A stretch of DNA of 64,000 bases from Candidatus Nitrosocosmicus sp. (lineage in GTDB: Archaea; Thermoproteota; Nitrososphaeria; Nitrososphaerales; Nitrososphaeraceae). The stretch is from positions 62,001-126,000 of the forward strand of contig JARFXS010000001.1 of NCBI GenBank assembly GCA_029194465.1. Direction: 5' to 3'. The translations under genes were made by a program, and so were the position numbers. Positions 45,499 to 53,901 of the stretch are shown here, piece by piece (position 1 is the first letter of the stretch; each line of letters opens with the position of its first letter). A model generated the notes under the pieces. That model had not been told where the DNA came from. It was given only the letters and a program-made list of their open reading frames with translations, and made no database searches.

Positions 45499-45954
45499 AT
45501 GAATTTTATTAAATATGCAGTAGGGATGTTCGTTTTTGCAGGAATTATCTCTTTAATAGCCGGTAGTGGTGGAAATTATTTCACCCAATCAGTAAATGCT
45601 CAATCTTTAGGTGAACAAGTTGGCAATAGTATAGGAGGAGCATTGGATCAAGCTGGTGAGGCAGCTGGTAATGTAACAGAGACCTTAAGTAGTGCAGCAA
45701 ACGACACCGCAAGTGAAGTTGGTCAAGCAGCAGACAATGCAACAGAAGGCGCAAGCCAAGCAGCAAACGACACCGCAAGTGAAGTTGGTCAAGCAGCAGA
45801 CAATGCAACAGAAGGCGCAAGCCAAGCAGCAAACGACACCGCAAGTGAAGTTGGTCAAGCAGCAGACAATGCAACAAGCGGAAACAGTACAAATGCAACA
45901 GAATCCAAGAATCCATTGGAAATGTTAATGAATTTGTTCAAGGGAAATAAGTAG
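45499..45954 (+). CDS. Secreted alanine-rich 11-residue-repeat protein
   Basis: Unrecognised 151-residue protein with a signal peptide (MNFIKYAVGMFVFAGIISLI, cleavage likely after VNAQ near 35). The mature chain is built of 11-residue units alternating AANDTASEVGQ and AADNATEGASQ, repeated to about residue 127. This 11-mer periodicity with A/D/T/E/Q recalls late-embryogenesis-abundant proteins. Nearly every unit contains an N-x-T sequon (NDT or NAT). A short C-terminal tail reads NPLEMLMNLFKGNK. It is flanked by AT-rich spacers and appears single-gene. A role in stress protection or as glycosylated surface filler is inference. Confidence 0.72.
   Translation: MNFIKYAVGMFVFAGIISLIAGSGGNYFTQSVNAQSLGEQVGNSIGGALDQAGEAAGNVTETLSSAANDTASEVGQAADNATEGASQAANDTASEVGQAADNATEGASQAANDTASEVGQAADNATSGNSTNATESKNPLEMLMNLFKGNK
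45694..45876 (+). repeat. 66-bp tandem repeat, two full copies and 51 bases of a third
   Basis: Copies start at 45694, 45760 and 45826 with GCAGCAAACGACACCGCAAG. The first two are identical by eye over 66 bases; the third matches for 51 bases and then diverges. Each copy codes for 22 residues (two 11-mers). Confidence 0.92.
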
Positions 45955-46275
45955 AAATCCATCCTTAACTTCTTTTTTATATTTTCTTTTTGATTTTGTA
46001 AAATATTTTGTAAATTAAAGTAAATGGTATCTCAATAACATGAGTGAGTATTCATTATTAATTAAAGAATAAATTGGTTAATTCCGTTATGATACAGATC
46101 AAGCCTAGGACTCGGTATTAAGGGGCCCTTTTCAAATAAATGCTATAGATTTTAGATCATTTTATGCTCTTTGTAGGCAGGGTCTGAGAGATCTGCTTAC
46201 TACTAAACAAGTAAAAAATTGGTCTAAAAATTTGATCGAACAAGTTATTTATTGTGGTTATTCCCATTTTACCTA
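45955..46275. other. AT-rich intergenic region, no gene seen
   Basis: Just over 300 bases after the secreted protein gene. It begins with T-rich runs (ACTTCTTTTTTATATTTTC) that could end transcription. I see no other feature. Confidence 0.45.
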
Positions 46276-47157
46276 ATGGAACTAGTCTATGATTATCCTT
46301 TATATCGTCCACCATCTGAATCACAATCTTTGATTTTTCAAGTCACGCTAGGATGTTCATTCAACAAATGCTCTTTTTGTAATATGTATAGAACAAAGGA
46401 GTATTCCGAACGATCAATTGACGAAATCGATAAAGAAATTGATTTGATGGCTAGTTATTTTCCAGATACCACACGGATCTTTCTGGCAGACGGTGACGCG
46501 CTAAATTTGGAAACAACTAAACTGATTCATATCCTCTCAAAAATACGAAAAGAATTCAATAACTTAGAGAGGATATCTAGCTACTCAATGCCTAAGAATT
46601 TACTGGAAAAATCATATGATGAATTAGAATCCTTAAAAAAAGCAGGGTTGGATATGGTTTATCTAGGCATAGAAAGCGGCAATAATACGGTACTTAAAAA
46701 GGTAACAAAAGGAGCAACATCTAAGATGATAGTAGACAGTTGTAAGAAAGCAAAGGACACTGGATTCACCCTATCATGTATGATAATACTGGGCTTAGGT
46801 GGCAAGAATTATTCAAAGGTACATGCAGAAGATACATCCAAAGTAATAAACGAGATAGAACCAGATTACATAGGAGCATTAACTCTTTATATGGAACCTA
46901 ATATCGAGCAAGAGTTTTATACAAAATTCAAAGAACCATTCATTCCCCTTGACGATATAGGCGTATTGGATGAATTGAACACTTTGATTAACGGGATAAG
47001 TGTTACTGGTAACGTTATTTTTAGAGCAAATCATGCGTCAAATGTGTACTCCATAGGCGGCACTCTCCCTAAAAACAAACCAGATATTTTGCAAAAAATT
47101 GGATACTTAAAAGAGCATCCAGAATTGCTGAAACCAAAGATGCTGAGAAGATTTTAA
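46276..47157 (+). CDS. Radical SAM protein (Elp3/HemN-like), substrate unknown
   Basis: This 293-residue protein has the iron-sulfur motif CSFNKCSFCNMYR (CxxxCxxC, about 24-30), preceded by FQVTLG. It then has FLADGDALNLETTKLI and the SAM-side GLDMVYLGIESGNNTVLKKV, TGFTLSCMIILGLGG, as in B12-independent radical SAM enzymes of the Elp3/HemN superfamily. A C-terminal helical extension (to LRRF) has no additional cysteine cluster. The ATG at 46276 (MELVYDYPLY) is preferred to TTG 46252. No context reveals the substrate; it stands alone between two AT-rich spacers. Confidence 0.8.
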   Translation: MELVYDYPLYRPPSESQSLIFQVTLGCSFNKCSFCNMYRTKEYSERSIDEIDKEIDLMASYFPDTTRIFLADGDALNLETTKLIHILSKIRKEFNNLERISSYSMPKNLLEKSYDELESLKKAGLDMVYLGIESGNNTVLKKVTKGATSKMIVDSCKKAKDTGFTLSCMIILGLGGKNYSKVHAEDTSKVINEIEPDYIGALTLYMEPNIEQEFYTKFKEPFIPLDDIGVLDELNTLINGISVTGNVIFRANHASNVYSIGGTLPKNKPDILQKIGYLKEHPELLKPKMLRRF

Positions 47158-47659
47158 ATAAAAGAGTGACTCTGAGAGACTCATGTTGTGATATTTCTTG
47201 ACTTTATCCGCTGTTTCCGAAGCAAAAAATCCGAGTATTCGATTTTTGTGAGAACCATTGTAATTTTCCCTTCATGGACTTTGAATAGCAAAATAGGGAG
47301 TTAAATCTATCGCATCTACGTTGATGACAAGGCCAGTTAAATCCTATTTTCGAATATGATATGGTGGAAATTTAGATCCCAATGATTGTCTCAAGATGTT
47401 GTTTTCATTTGCTAGATTAGAGTCGATAATAATAATATTAAGAAAGTTCTTGGCCATTTTAGATCGGTTTATTATATTAAGGCGTTTGATGATGAACCTT
47501 TGTATTTGCTTTTATTTAGATCGATTGGGTCAGTTCGTCGCAGGGTCATCATTGTAATACTCAGACTGGAGCAGCTAATTACTTCATCCCCAAATACATC
47601 TCTTTTTTGTTGGTATTTAGACATCTTTATTCGTTTATATTACTTTCCAGAAAAGCAAT
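47158..47659. other. Intergenic region of about 500 bases, no gene seen
   Basis: The spacer lies between convergent genes. I found no tRNA-like fold, no repeat and no credible open frame; the short frame overlapping its right edge is antisense to the peptidase gene. Confidence 0.45.
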
Positions 47660-48814
47660 TCATAGAATAATCAACTCTTTGTCAAAGGAATTAAGATTAA
47701 GCGAATCAAAATGTTGTCCAATTTGTCCTTTCTCCTTTTTAATTATGCATAAACTATCTTCAATTCTTACGCCGAATTTATTTTCCAAGTATATGCCAGG
47801 TTCTATGGTTATGGTCATATTTTCTTGGATCTGACTAGTTATTTTGGGTCTTATCCAAGGGGATTCATGTACCTCTAATCCAATGCCGTGACCAGTCGAG
47901 TGAATAAAATATTCTCCATAGCCTTCCTTCTGAATTGTATCTCTGCAGCCTGCATCAACCAATGCAAAATTATCAGTTTCTGATAATCGTCTGATTCCGT
48001 TTTCCTGGGCAGCTTTTACAATTTCATAGACATTTTTCATTTTATTTGATATCTTTCCTATTCCAATGGTTCTTGTCGCATCTGAAACATAATGATCATA
48101 ACTTAAAGTAATGTCTAAAACAATAAATTCATCTTTTCTAATCATCTTTGTGGATGTCTCAGCATGTGGAAATGACGATTTGGGTCCACTTGCAATTATT
48201 AATGGGTTAGAGGTAAATTGATAAAAAGGAAATTTGGCACCCATCTTCATGGCTTCATATACAAGTATGGCCTGAATTTCCTCCTCGGTCCTATTTACTC
48301 TAATTTCATTGGTAGCAACTTCAAAAAGCTTATCAATTATTTTAGATGCTTTCCTTATCTTGTCAATTTCTTGTGCATCTTTTATCTCCCTTAGTTTTTC
48401 TACTGGGTTATAATCAACTACAAGATCCTTTTTTCCTATTTTCTTGCCAAGTTCTCTGACAATATGATAATTACTATTACTATAGAAGACTTTAGAATTT
48501 TCATTTAATTGATTAATTAAAGAGTCAGTTAAGGATTTGCCTCTTTCTGATGAAACCACATCACAATCCTTGGACATTCTTAAAGCGCGCGAATACTCTA
48601 GTTTTGGGACTATTAATTTTGAAAAAATTTCTGATATGACTAAAATACCTTCCCCCCAAAAACCAGTAAGATAGAATATGTCTTCGGGCTTATCAAGAAC
48701 CGTAGCCACCTTAGTAGTATTCTTTTGGTTTTCTCTCTTAACATCCATGAGATTGAATAATTTCTGTCGTCTATGCTGAAACTGATTCAAATGCCTCTCC
48801 TCATATAAGACCAA
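47660..48814 (-). CDS. M24 family metallopeptidase (Xaa-Pro dipeptidase/aminopeptidase)
   Basis: This peptidase cleaves X-Pro bonds from peptides. The pita-bread domain has the metal-binding residues: VLDITLSYDHYVSDATRTIG (two aspartates), HSTGHGIGLEVHESPWI (histidine), and TIEPGIYLENKFGVRIEDSL (two glutamates). The N-terminal creatinase-like half begins KVATVLDKPEDIFYLTGFWG. Three upstream starts are possible; I choose TTG 48814 because the longer form would run into the divergent aminotransferase gene. The ATG before DVKRENQKN (48748) is another option. Confidence 0.85.
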   Translation of the reverse strand: MVLYEERHLNQFQHRRQKLFNLMDVKRENQKNTTKVATVLDKPEDIFYLTGFWGEGILVISEIFSKLIVPKLEYSRALRMSKDCDVVSSERGKSLTDSLINQLNENSKVFYSNSNYHIVRELGKKIGKKDLVVDYNPVEKLREIKDAQEIDKIRKASKIIDKLFEVATNEIRVNRTEEEIQAILVYEAMKMGAKFPFYQFTSNPLIIASGPKSSFPHAETSTKMIRKDEFIVLDITLSYDHYVSDATRTIGIGKISNKMKNVYEIVKAAQENGIRRLSETDNFALVDAGCRDTIQKEGYGEYFIHSTGHGIGLEVHESPWIRPKITSQIQENMTITIEPGIYLENKFGVRIEDSLCIIKKEKGQIGQHFDSLNLNSFDKELIIL

Positions 48815-48870
48815 AACAAATGAATTACTTATAAATAACGGGTAGGCTTCCTGTATTTTTGAAAGTTGCC

Positions 48871-50004
48871 ATGGAATATCTAGTAATGTTGCCAGGACCG
48901 ACAAATGTTCCCAACAGAGTAATGAATGCTATGTTAGCTCCCATAATTAATCATAGAAGTGAAGATTTTAGAATATTGTATAGATCGATCATAGAAAAAA
49001 CCCAAAAACTATTTCAGACACAAGGTGACATTGTATTATTATCTTCCTCTGGTACAGGTGCAGTTGAAGCCTCAGTAGTAAACCTAATAAAAAAAGGTGA
49101 TAAGGTGGTAATACCAGTAAATGGTGAATTTAGTACAAGATTAGCAGATTTGATAGATAGCTGGGGAGGGCAATCTATAAGGATCGAATCGCAGTTTGGT
49201 GAGAACCCCCCATTCGAAAAATTCGAAGAAGTTTTTGACAAACACAAGGATATCAAAGCGTTGTATGCAGTTTACAATGAAACTTCAACAGGAACGACAA
49301 TTAGGTATATGGACAAGTTAGGGGACTTGTGCTCTAGAAATGATTGTTTCTTTATCGCAGATTCAGTATCTATATTAGGTGGTGATGAATTGCCAGTAGA
49401 TAAATGGAATATCGATTTATGTCTCACAGCATCTCAAAAGGCTATAGCTGCTCCTCCCGGAGTTTCGCCAATTTCTATAAGTTCAAAGGCTAAGACGTAT
49501 ATTCAAGAGAATTCTGCACCGATTCTCTATTTTAATCTCAAGAGATATTTTAAATATTATCAGGAACATTATGAAACACCCTTTACTCCTGCACTACCTT
49601 TGTGTTATGCTTATGATGAAGCCCTTAATCTAATATTTGAGGAGGGATTAGCAAATAGAATTGAACGACACAGAAAGTGTGCTGATGCCTTCTATGAAGG
49701 TCTGGGAGCAATGGGATTGACTCCTTACGCTAAACCCGATGCACGCAGTAACGTCGTGATCGCTGTTAATTATTTGCCTGGAATAGACGACAAGAAATTT
49801 AGGGATCTCTTATCTAATGAATTTAAGATCCTAATCGCAGGAGGGTTTGGGAACCTTAAAGGTAAAGTTTTCAGAATCGGATCAATGGGGGAAGTTAACA
49901 AATATCATGTAGTCAGGACATTGTCTGCCATAGAGTCTGCGTTGAGAATGATGAACATCGATGTACCATCCGGGGCCATCAACAAAGCTATTGCAAAATT
50001 ATAA
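48871..50004 (+). CDS. Class V aminotransferase (alanine-glyoxylate/serine-pyruvate type)
   Basis: This roughly 377-residue PLP enzyme begins YLVMLPGPTNVPNRVMNAML, with INHRSEDFRILY, SSSGTGAVEASVVNL (cofactor phosphate), ADSVSILGGDELPVDKW and the Schiff-base lysine in LTASQKAIAAPPGVSPIS. The C-terminal LPGIDDKKFRDLL, GGFGNLKGKVFRIGSMG is standard. Family members convert glyoxylate or pyruvate to glycine, alanine or serine. The ATG at 48871 is preferred; TTG 48859 would add four residues. It is divergent from the M24 peptidase. Confidence 0.9.
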   Translation: MEYLVMLPGPTNVPNRVMNAMLAPIINHRSEDFRILYRSIIEKTQKLFQTQGDIVLLSSSGTGAVEASVVNLIKKGDKVVIPVNGEFSTRLADLIDSWGGQSIRIESQFGENPPFEKFEEVFDKHKDIKALYAVYNETSTGTTIRYMDKLGDLCSRNDCFFIADSVSILGGDELPVDKWNIDLCLTASQKAIAAPPGVSPISISSKAKTYIQENSAPILYFNLKRYFKYYQEHYETPFTPALPLCYAYDEALNLIFEEGLANRIERHRKCADAFYEGLGAMGLTPYAKPDARSNVVIAVNYLPGIDDKKFRDLLSNEFKILIAGGFGNLKGKVFRIGSMGEVNKYHVVRTLSAIESALRMMNIDVPSGAINKAIAKL

Positions 50005-50062
50005 AACAATCCTTTTTGTTTTATTGTCAAACTTAATATAGGGAAAATTAATAGCGAATTTT

Positions 50063-50902
50063 ATGACATTGGAAAAAGGTTCTCTTATTCTACTTGATTA
50101 TACTGCTAAGATTAAAGATACTAATGAGATTTTTGAGACAACTAGAGAGGATGATGTTAAAAATAACCCCGACTATGATCCAAATAAAAAATATGAACCG
50201 CGTTTATTGGGTGTAGGAGAAGGCTGGGTATTAAAAGGCTTGGACGAAGCCTTACTAGAGTCAAGTATCGATACCCCGTTAAATATTGAAATTCCTCCTG
50301 CAAAGGCATTTGGGGAACGAGATCCATCTAAAGTCCGCATGATCCCGTTACGCAAACTCGGTGAAAAAGCAAATGAAGTAAGTATCGGAGATGTAATAGA
50401 ATTAGATGATAGAATCGGAATCATCCGTTTTATTGGATCTGGACGGGTTCAAGTTGATTTTAACCACAAGTATGCAGGAAGGACTCTTGTATATTCTGCA
50501 AATATTGTAAAAAAACTGGAAGATGACAATGAAAAAATTTCGAACCTGCTTAGGCGACGGTTGCCAATAGACTTGACAGAGGTTAAATATGAAAATAAAG
50601 ATTCTGAACTAGAAATATCTCTCCCTGAAAATACATTCTTAATAGAGGGTATTCAAATTATTAAAAGAGGAATATCCACCGATATTTTCAAATTTATACC
50701 CTCCTTAAAATCCATAGTATTTTTGGAGAAATACACTAATTCCGTTTCAACCGTTGAGGAACCCTCGGGAACTGAAAATATTGATGCTACTCTTGACAAC
50801 GATACTAGTAAGGATAAGGACGATAAGGACATAAAAGAAAATACAGAGATCGACGACAAATCCACAGAGGTCAGTACTAAATCTAAAAAGGAAAAATCTT
50901 AA
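50063..50902 (+). CDS. FKBP-type peptidyl-prolyl isomerase with acidic C-terminal tail
   Basis: This 279-residue protein has an N-terminal SlyD-like FKBP domain: GSLILLDYTAKIKDTNEIFE, then PRLLGVGEGWVLKGLDEALL, IEIPPAKAFGERDPSKVRMI and an inserted IF domain ending in VDFNHKYAGRTLVYSANIVK. It speeds proline cis-trans isomerisation and can act as a chaperone. The remaining 130 residues contain a second, less familiar alpha-beta segment and a highly charged D/E/K tail from about 230. The spacing to the aminotransferase is 58 bases, so co-transcription is possible. Confidence 0.88.
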   Translation: MTLEKGSLILLDYTAKIKDTNEIFETTREDDVKNNPDYDPNKKYEPRLLGVGEGWVLKGLDEALLESSIDTPLNIEIPPAKAFGERDPSKVRMIPLRKLGEKANEVSIGDVIELDDRIGIIRFIGSGRVQVDFNHKYAGRTLVYSANIVKKLEDDNEKISNLLRRRLPIDLTEVKYENKDSELEISLPENTFLIEGIQIIKRGISTDIFKFIPSLKSIVFLEKYTNSVSTVEEPSGTENIDATLDNDTSKDKDDKDIKENTEIDDKSTEVSTKSKKEKS

Positions 50903-50940
50903 CTTTATTATTGTCATTTATCCAAAGTTTAGATTGTTTT

Positions 50941-52002
50941 TCAATCTAAAATCCCTAATTCATCTAGAATGTCTTGATATTTTGACGAACTAATATCAAG
51001 CCTATTCAAGATTGTGTACCTTTCAGGTCGGATTTTCTTTGCAAGCAATAAAGCTTCTACTAGTTGATCTTTGTCTACATTTATTCCCTTAGAAGTTGTG
51101 GGAGCACCAATTCTTTTCAGAGCGTCTTTAATCTCCAACCAATCTAGATTATGAAATCTGGCCATAATAATAGTTCCAATTCCTACCCTTTCACCATGCA
51201 ATCCACATTTGTTTTCAGTTATGTATTCTAGTGCATGGCTAAAAAGATGCTCTGACCCTGAACATGGCCTACTGCTTCCAGCTATACCGGCGGCTACTCC
51301 CGAACTTATTAACCCTTCAACTATTGTCCTTGTTAATTGAGCAGTAATTTCATTTTTAGTAATTTTCTTAGAAATATCTATAACCATTCTAGATCCTAAT
51401 TGGGCCAACTTTGCTGCATATTCACCATAGTACTCGTTATTATGATCTCTCGCTAGTTCCCAGTCCTTTATGGCGGTTGTTTTTGCAATTAAATCTCCGC
51501 ACCCACTGGCAATTAGTCTATAGGGGGCGTTTGAAATAACATCTAAATCTCCTATTATCTCAATAGGCGTATCTGCCTTAATAGAATAAGGTCTATCATT
51601 TCCCTTAAGCGAAACAAAAGGACTAGATATTCCATCATGTGAGGCCGACGTGGGAATACTTACAAATGAGACTCTCAACCTTGTGGCTATCATTTTTCCT
51701 AGGTCTATGCATCTGCCTCCTCCCAAACCTACAATGAGGGAGATGTTTCGATCATTTAGTAGATTCGTAAGTGAGTCGACTTGTTGGAATGATGCCTCTT
51801 TTGCAATTACCCATTCAAATTGGAGATTACTTTCAGATAAGCTCTCTTCTATAATCCCTGCTATCTTATTTTTGACATTTTTACCGGTTATGATTGCAAT
51901 TTTATTAATACTCTGGTCACTGTTTTTGATGAACTCTCCTGAATTCTTTAAAATACTGTTCCCTATTATTACCTTCCTGGGTAACTGCATTACATGAGTC
52001 AA
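50941..52002 (-). CDS. egsA: Glycerol-1-phosphate dehydrogenase
   Basis: This 353-residue NAD(P)H enzyme makes sn-glycerol-1-phosphate, the backbone of archaeal membrane lipids. The nucleotide site is LIVGLGGGRCIDLGKMIA. Zinc ligands are in SIPTSASHDGISSP (aspartate), SEHLFSHALEYI and GLHGERVGIG (histidines). IASGCGDLIAKTTAIKDWEL is a further family signature. The length is normal. It is convergent with the FKBP gene, and the GTG or ATG start at 52002 gives MTHVMQLPRKVIIGNSIL. Confidence 0.95.
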   Translation of the reverse strand: MTHVMQLPRKVIIGNSILKNSGEFIKNSDQSINKIAIITGKNVKNKIAGIIEESLSESNLQFEWVIAKEASFQQVDSLTNLLNDRNISLIVGLGGGRCIDLGKMIATRLRVSFVSIPTSASHDGISSPFVSLKGNDRPYSIKADTPIEIIGDLDVISNAPYRLIASGCGDLIAKTTAIKDWELARDHNNEYYGEYAAKLAQLGSRMVIDISKKITKNEITAQLTRTIVEGLISSGVAAGIAGSSRPCSGSEHLFSHALEYITENKCGLHGERVGIGTIIMARFHNLDWLEIKDALKRIGAPTTSKGINVDKDQLVEALLLAKKIRPERYTILNRLDISSSKYQDILDELGILD

Positions 52003-52069
52003 GCGCTAACTCATTTATTCATAAATAATTGAGAAAATTTGTGAAAAAAACTAGAAAAGTTTTTTAAGG

Positions 52070-52417
52070 TTATTCTTCAGGTTTAGCTTCTACCAAATCT
52101 GCTGTAGCATAACCTCTTCCTACTCGAGTAATCTTAACTTTGACTTTGTCTCCTACTTTCGTATTCGGAACGAAAATTACTAATCCTTGAATCCTTCCTA
52201 CACCTGCATCCCCTCTTTTACTCATTGATTCTATATCTATCTCGTGTTCTTCTCCTGCATTTACTGGGGATGGCTTAAAAAATCTGTTGTAGCTACCGCC
52301 TCCATTGCCATTGCTGCCTCCATTGCCATTGCTTCTATTATTGGGGTATCTTCTTTGACTATTGTCACCTTGTGAAATTTGTTCTATTCCTGATGGTTGT
52401 GATTCACTGTTTTCCAA
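52070..52417 (-). CDS. TRAM-domain RNA-binding protein with G/N-rich N-terminus
   Basis: This 115-residue protein has a low-complexity N-terminus (NNRSNGNGGSNGNGGGSYNR, about 25-44) and a C-terminal TRAM domain: GEEHEIDIESMSKRGDAGVG, then RIQGLVIFVPNTKVGDKVKV and KITRVGRGYATADLVE. TRAM proteins in archaea bind RNA and act as cold-shock-like chaperones. The G/N-rich extension could mediate condensation or RNA contacts, but that is speculation. It is co-directional with the G1P dehydrogenase, about 70 bases upstream of it. Confidence 0.88.
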   Translation of the reverse strand: MENSESQPSGIEQISQGDNSQRRYPNNRSNGNGGSNGNGGGSYNRFFKPSPVNAGEEHEIDIESMSKRGDAGVGRIQGLVIFVPNTKVGDKVKVKITRVGRGYATADLVEAKPEE

Positions 52418-52528
52418 ACTATATCAGTACACTACTATAATATTATTGGATATTTCAACTTTGATATTATGAGATCACAGAAATAGGTAAATTATGTTAA
52501 AATACTTTTTTATTTATTAAAATATGAT

Positions 52529-53871
52529 ATGCAAACCTCATTGCAAATTGAAGGGTTGATCAAAGAGTTCATGGATGTGAGAAATACGACCTTGGAATTA
52601 TTTTCTCCTCTGGATATTGAGGATGCAGTGATCCAGTCAAGCGATTTTGGAAGCCCACCTAATTGGCACATTGCGCACGTAACTTGGTTTTTTCATAAGA
52701 TTTTAGAGAAATACTCTAAAAGCTATAACAATTATGATGACGATTTTAACCTCTCCTATTTGAATTCCTATTATCAGAAATATGGTTCAATTCTCAAGAA
52801 AAGTGACAGAGGGAGATATCCTAGACCCACTGTTATGCAAACTATCAAGTATAGAAAGGAGATAGAGAAACTATTTGTAGACTTCATAAAATTGAGGACC
52901 AAAGATCCAAAAGACTATTCAGATGAGTTAATCTTGGATATCTATACCGCAATTAATCACGAAAGACAACATCAGGAGCTGATGATTTATGATTTTCAGT
53001 ACTACTACAATCGATTTCTTGACGATTCTGATAACTATGTGCCGAGAAAGGCTAATGTCCCTCTTGTCGTGGAACAAGTTCCAAAGGAAATGATACATAT
53101 TGACAGCGGCATATTCTTACTGGGCTACAACGGTAAAGAATTTTGTTATGATAATGAGTTACCAGAAAACAAAGTATATTTGAATAAATATAAAATTGAT
53201 ACAAATTAGTTACAAACGGGGAATTCGTAGAATTTGTTGAAGCAGGAGGATATCAAAATTACCGACATTGGTTGGCAGATGGCTGGGAGATGGTATTGTC
53301 CGAAAATTGGGAATCGCCGCTTTATTGGGTATTTGACAAAGACGATAACAAATGGAAAAAAAAAGATTTTCGAGGTAGTCAGGAAATTAGAATGAATGAA
53401 CCAATCGTAAATTTGAGCTATTATGAAGCTGACGCTTTTTGTAAATGGGCTAAAAAGAGGTTGCCATCTGAAGCCGAATGGGAAAAAGCTGCTTCATGGG
53501 ATAGCAATTCTAGTTCCAAAACAATTTATCCTTGGGGTAATACTCCTATGACAAATGAGCACGCCAATCTGCTAGATTCTTACATATGGCATCCGGCTGA
53601 AGCAGGTTGTTACCCAAAGGGTAAGAGTCACTACGGGTGTTATCAGATGCTCGGGGATGTTTGGGAATGGACTTCGTCTGAATATGTGTTATATCCCGGC
53701 TTTCAATCCAGATTTGAGGAGTATACAGACAAATGGGCAATTAATCAAAAGGTACTTCGCGGAGGGAGCTTTGCTACTCCAAAAGAGCAAATACGAAGTA
53801 GCTACAGAAACTATTTCAAGCCTTATGAGCGAATACTTTTTTCAGGTTTTAGATGTGCAGCTGACGCATAA
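52529..53871 (+). CDS. egtB: EgtB-type sulfoxide synthase of ergothioneine biosynthesis (one frameshift)
   Basis: The N-terminal DinB-like domain has SPPNWHIAHVTWFFHKIL and INHERQHQELMIYD, whose histidines form the iron site (HxxxHxE in HERQHQE plus H in NWHIAH). After a missing T at 53206-53207 the C-terminal formylglycine-enzyme-like domain continues: LVTNGEFVEFVEAGGYQNYR, RLPSEAEWEKAA, YPWGN, QMLGDVWEWTSS and VLRGGSFATPKEQIRSSYRN. The product oxidatively couples cysteine or gamma-glutamylcysteine to trimethylhistidine. EgtD is not in the window. Relatives make ovothiol (OvoA), so the exact thiol is not certain. Confidence 0.87.
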
Positions 53872-53901
53872 ATTCTCAATTGAGAAAATTGGGGTATGTT
53901 G

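Noticed and set aside
45694-45876. 66-bp direct repeats considered as a CRISPR or origin iteron array
   Set aside because: They are contiguous, in frame and encode an exported repeat protein.
45581-45916. Minus-strand Leu/His/Arg-rich frame of 111 codons
   Set aside because: It is the antisense reading of the 66-bp repeats; its apparent regularity comes only from the repeat.
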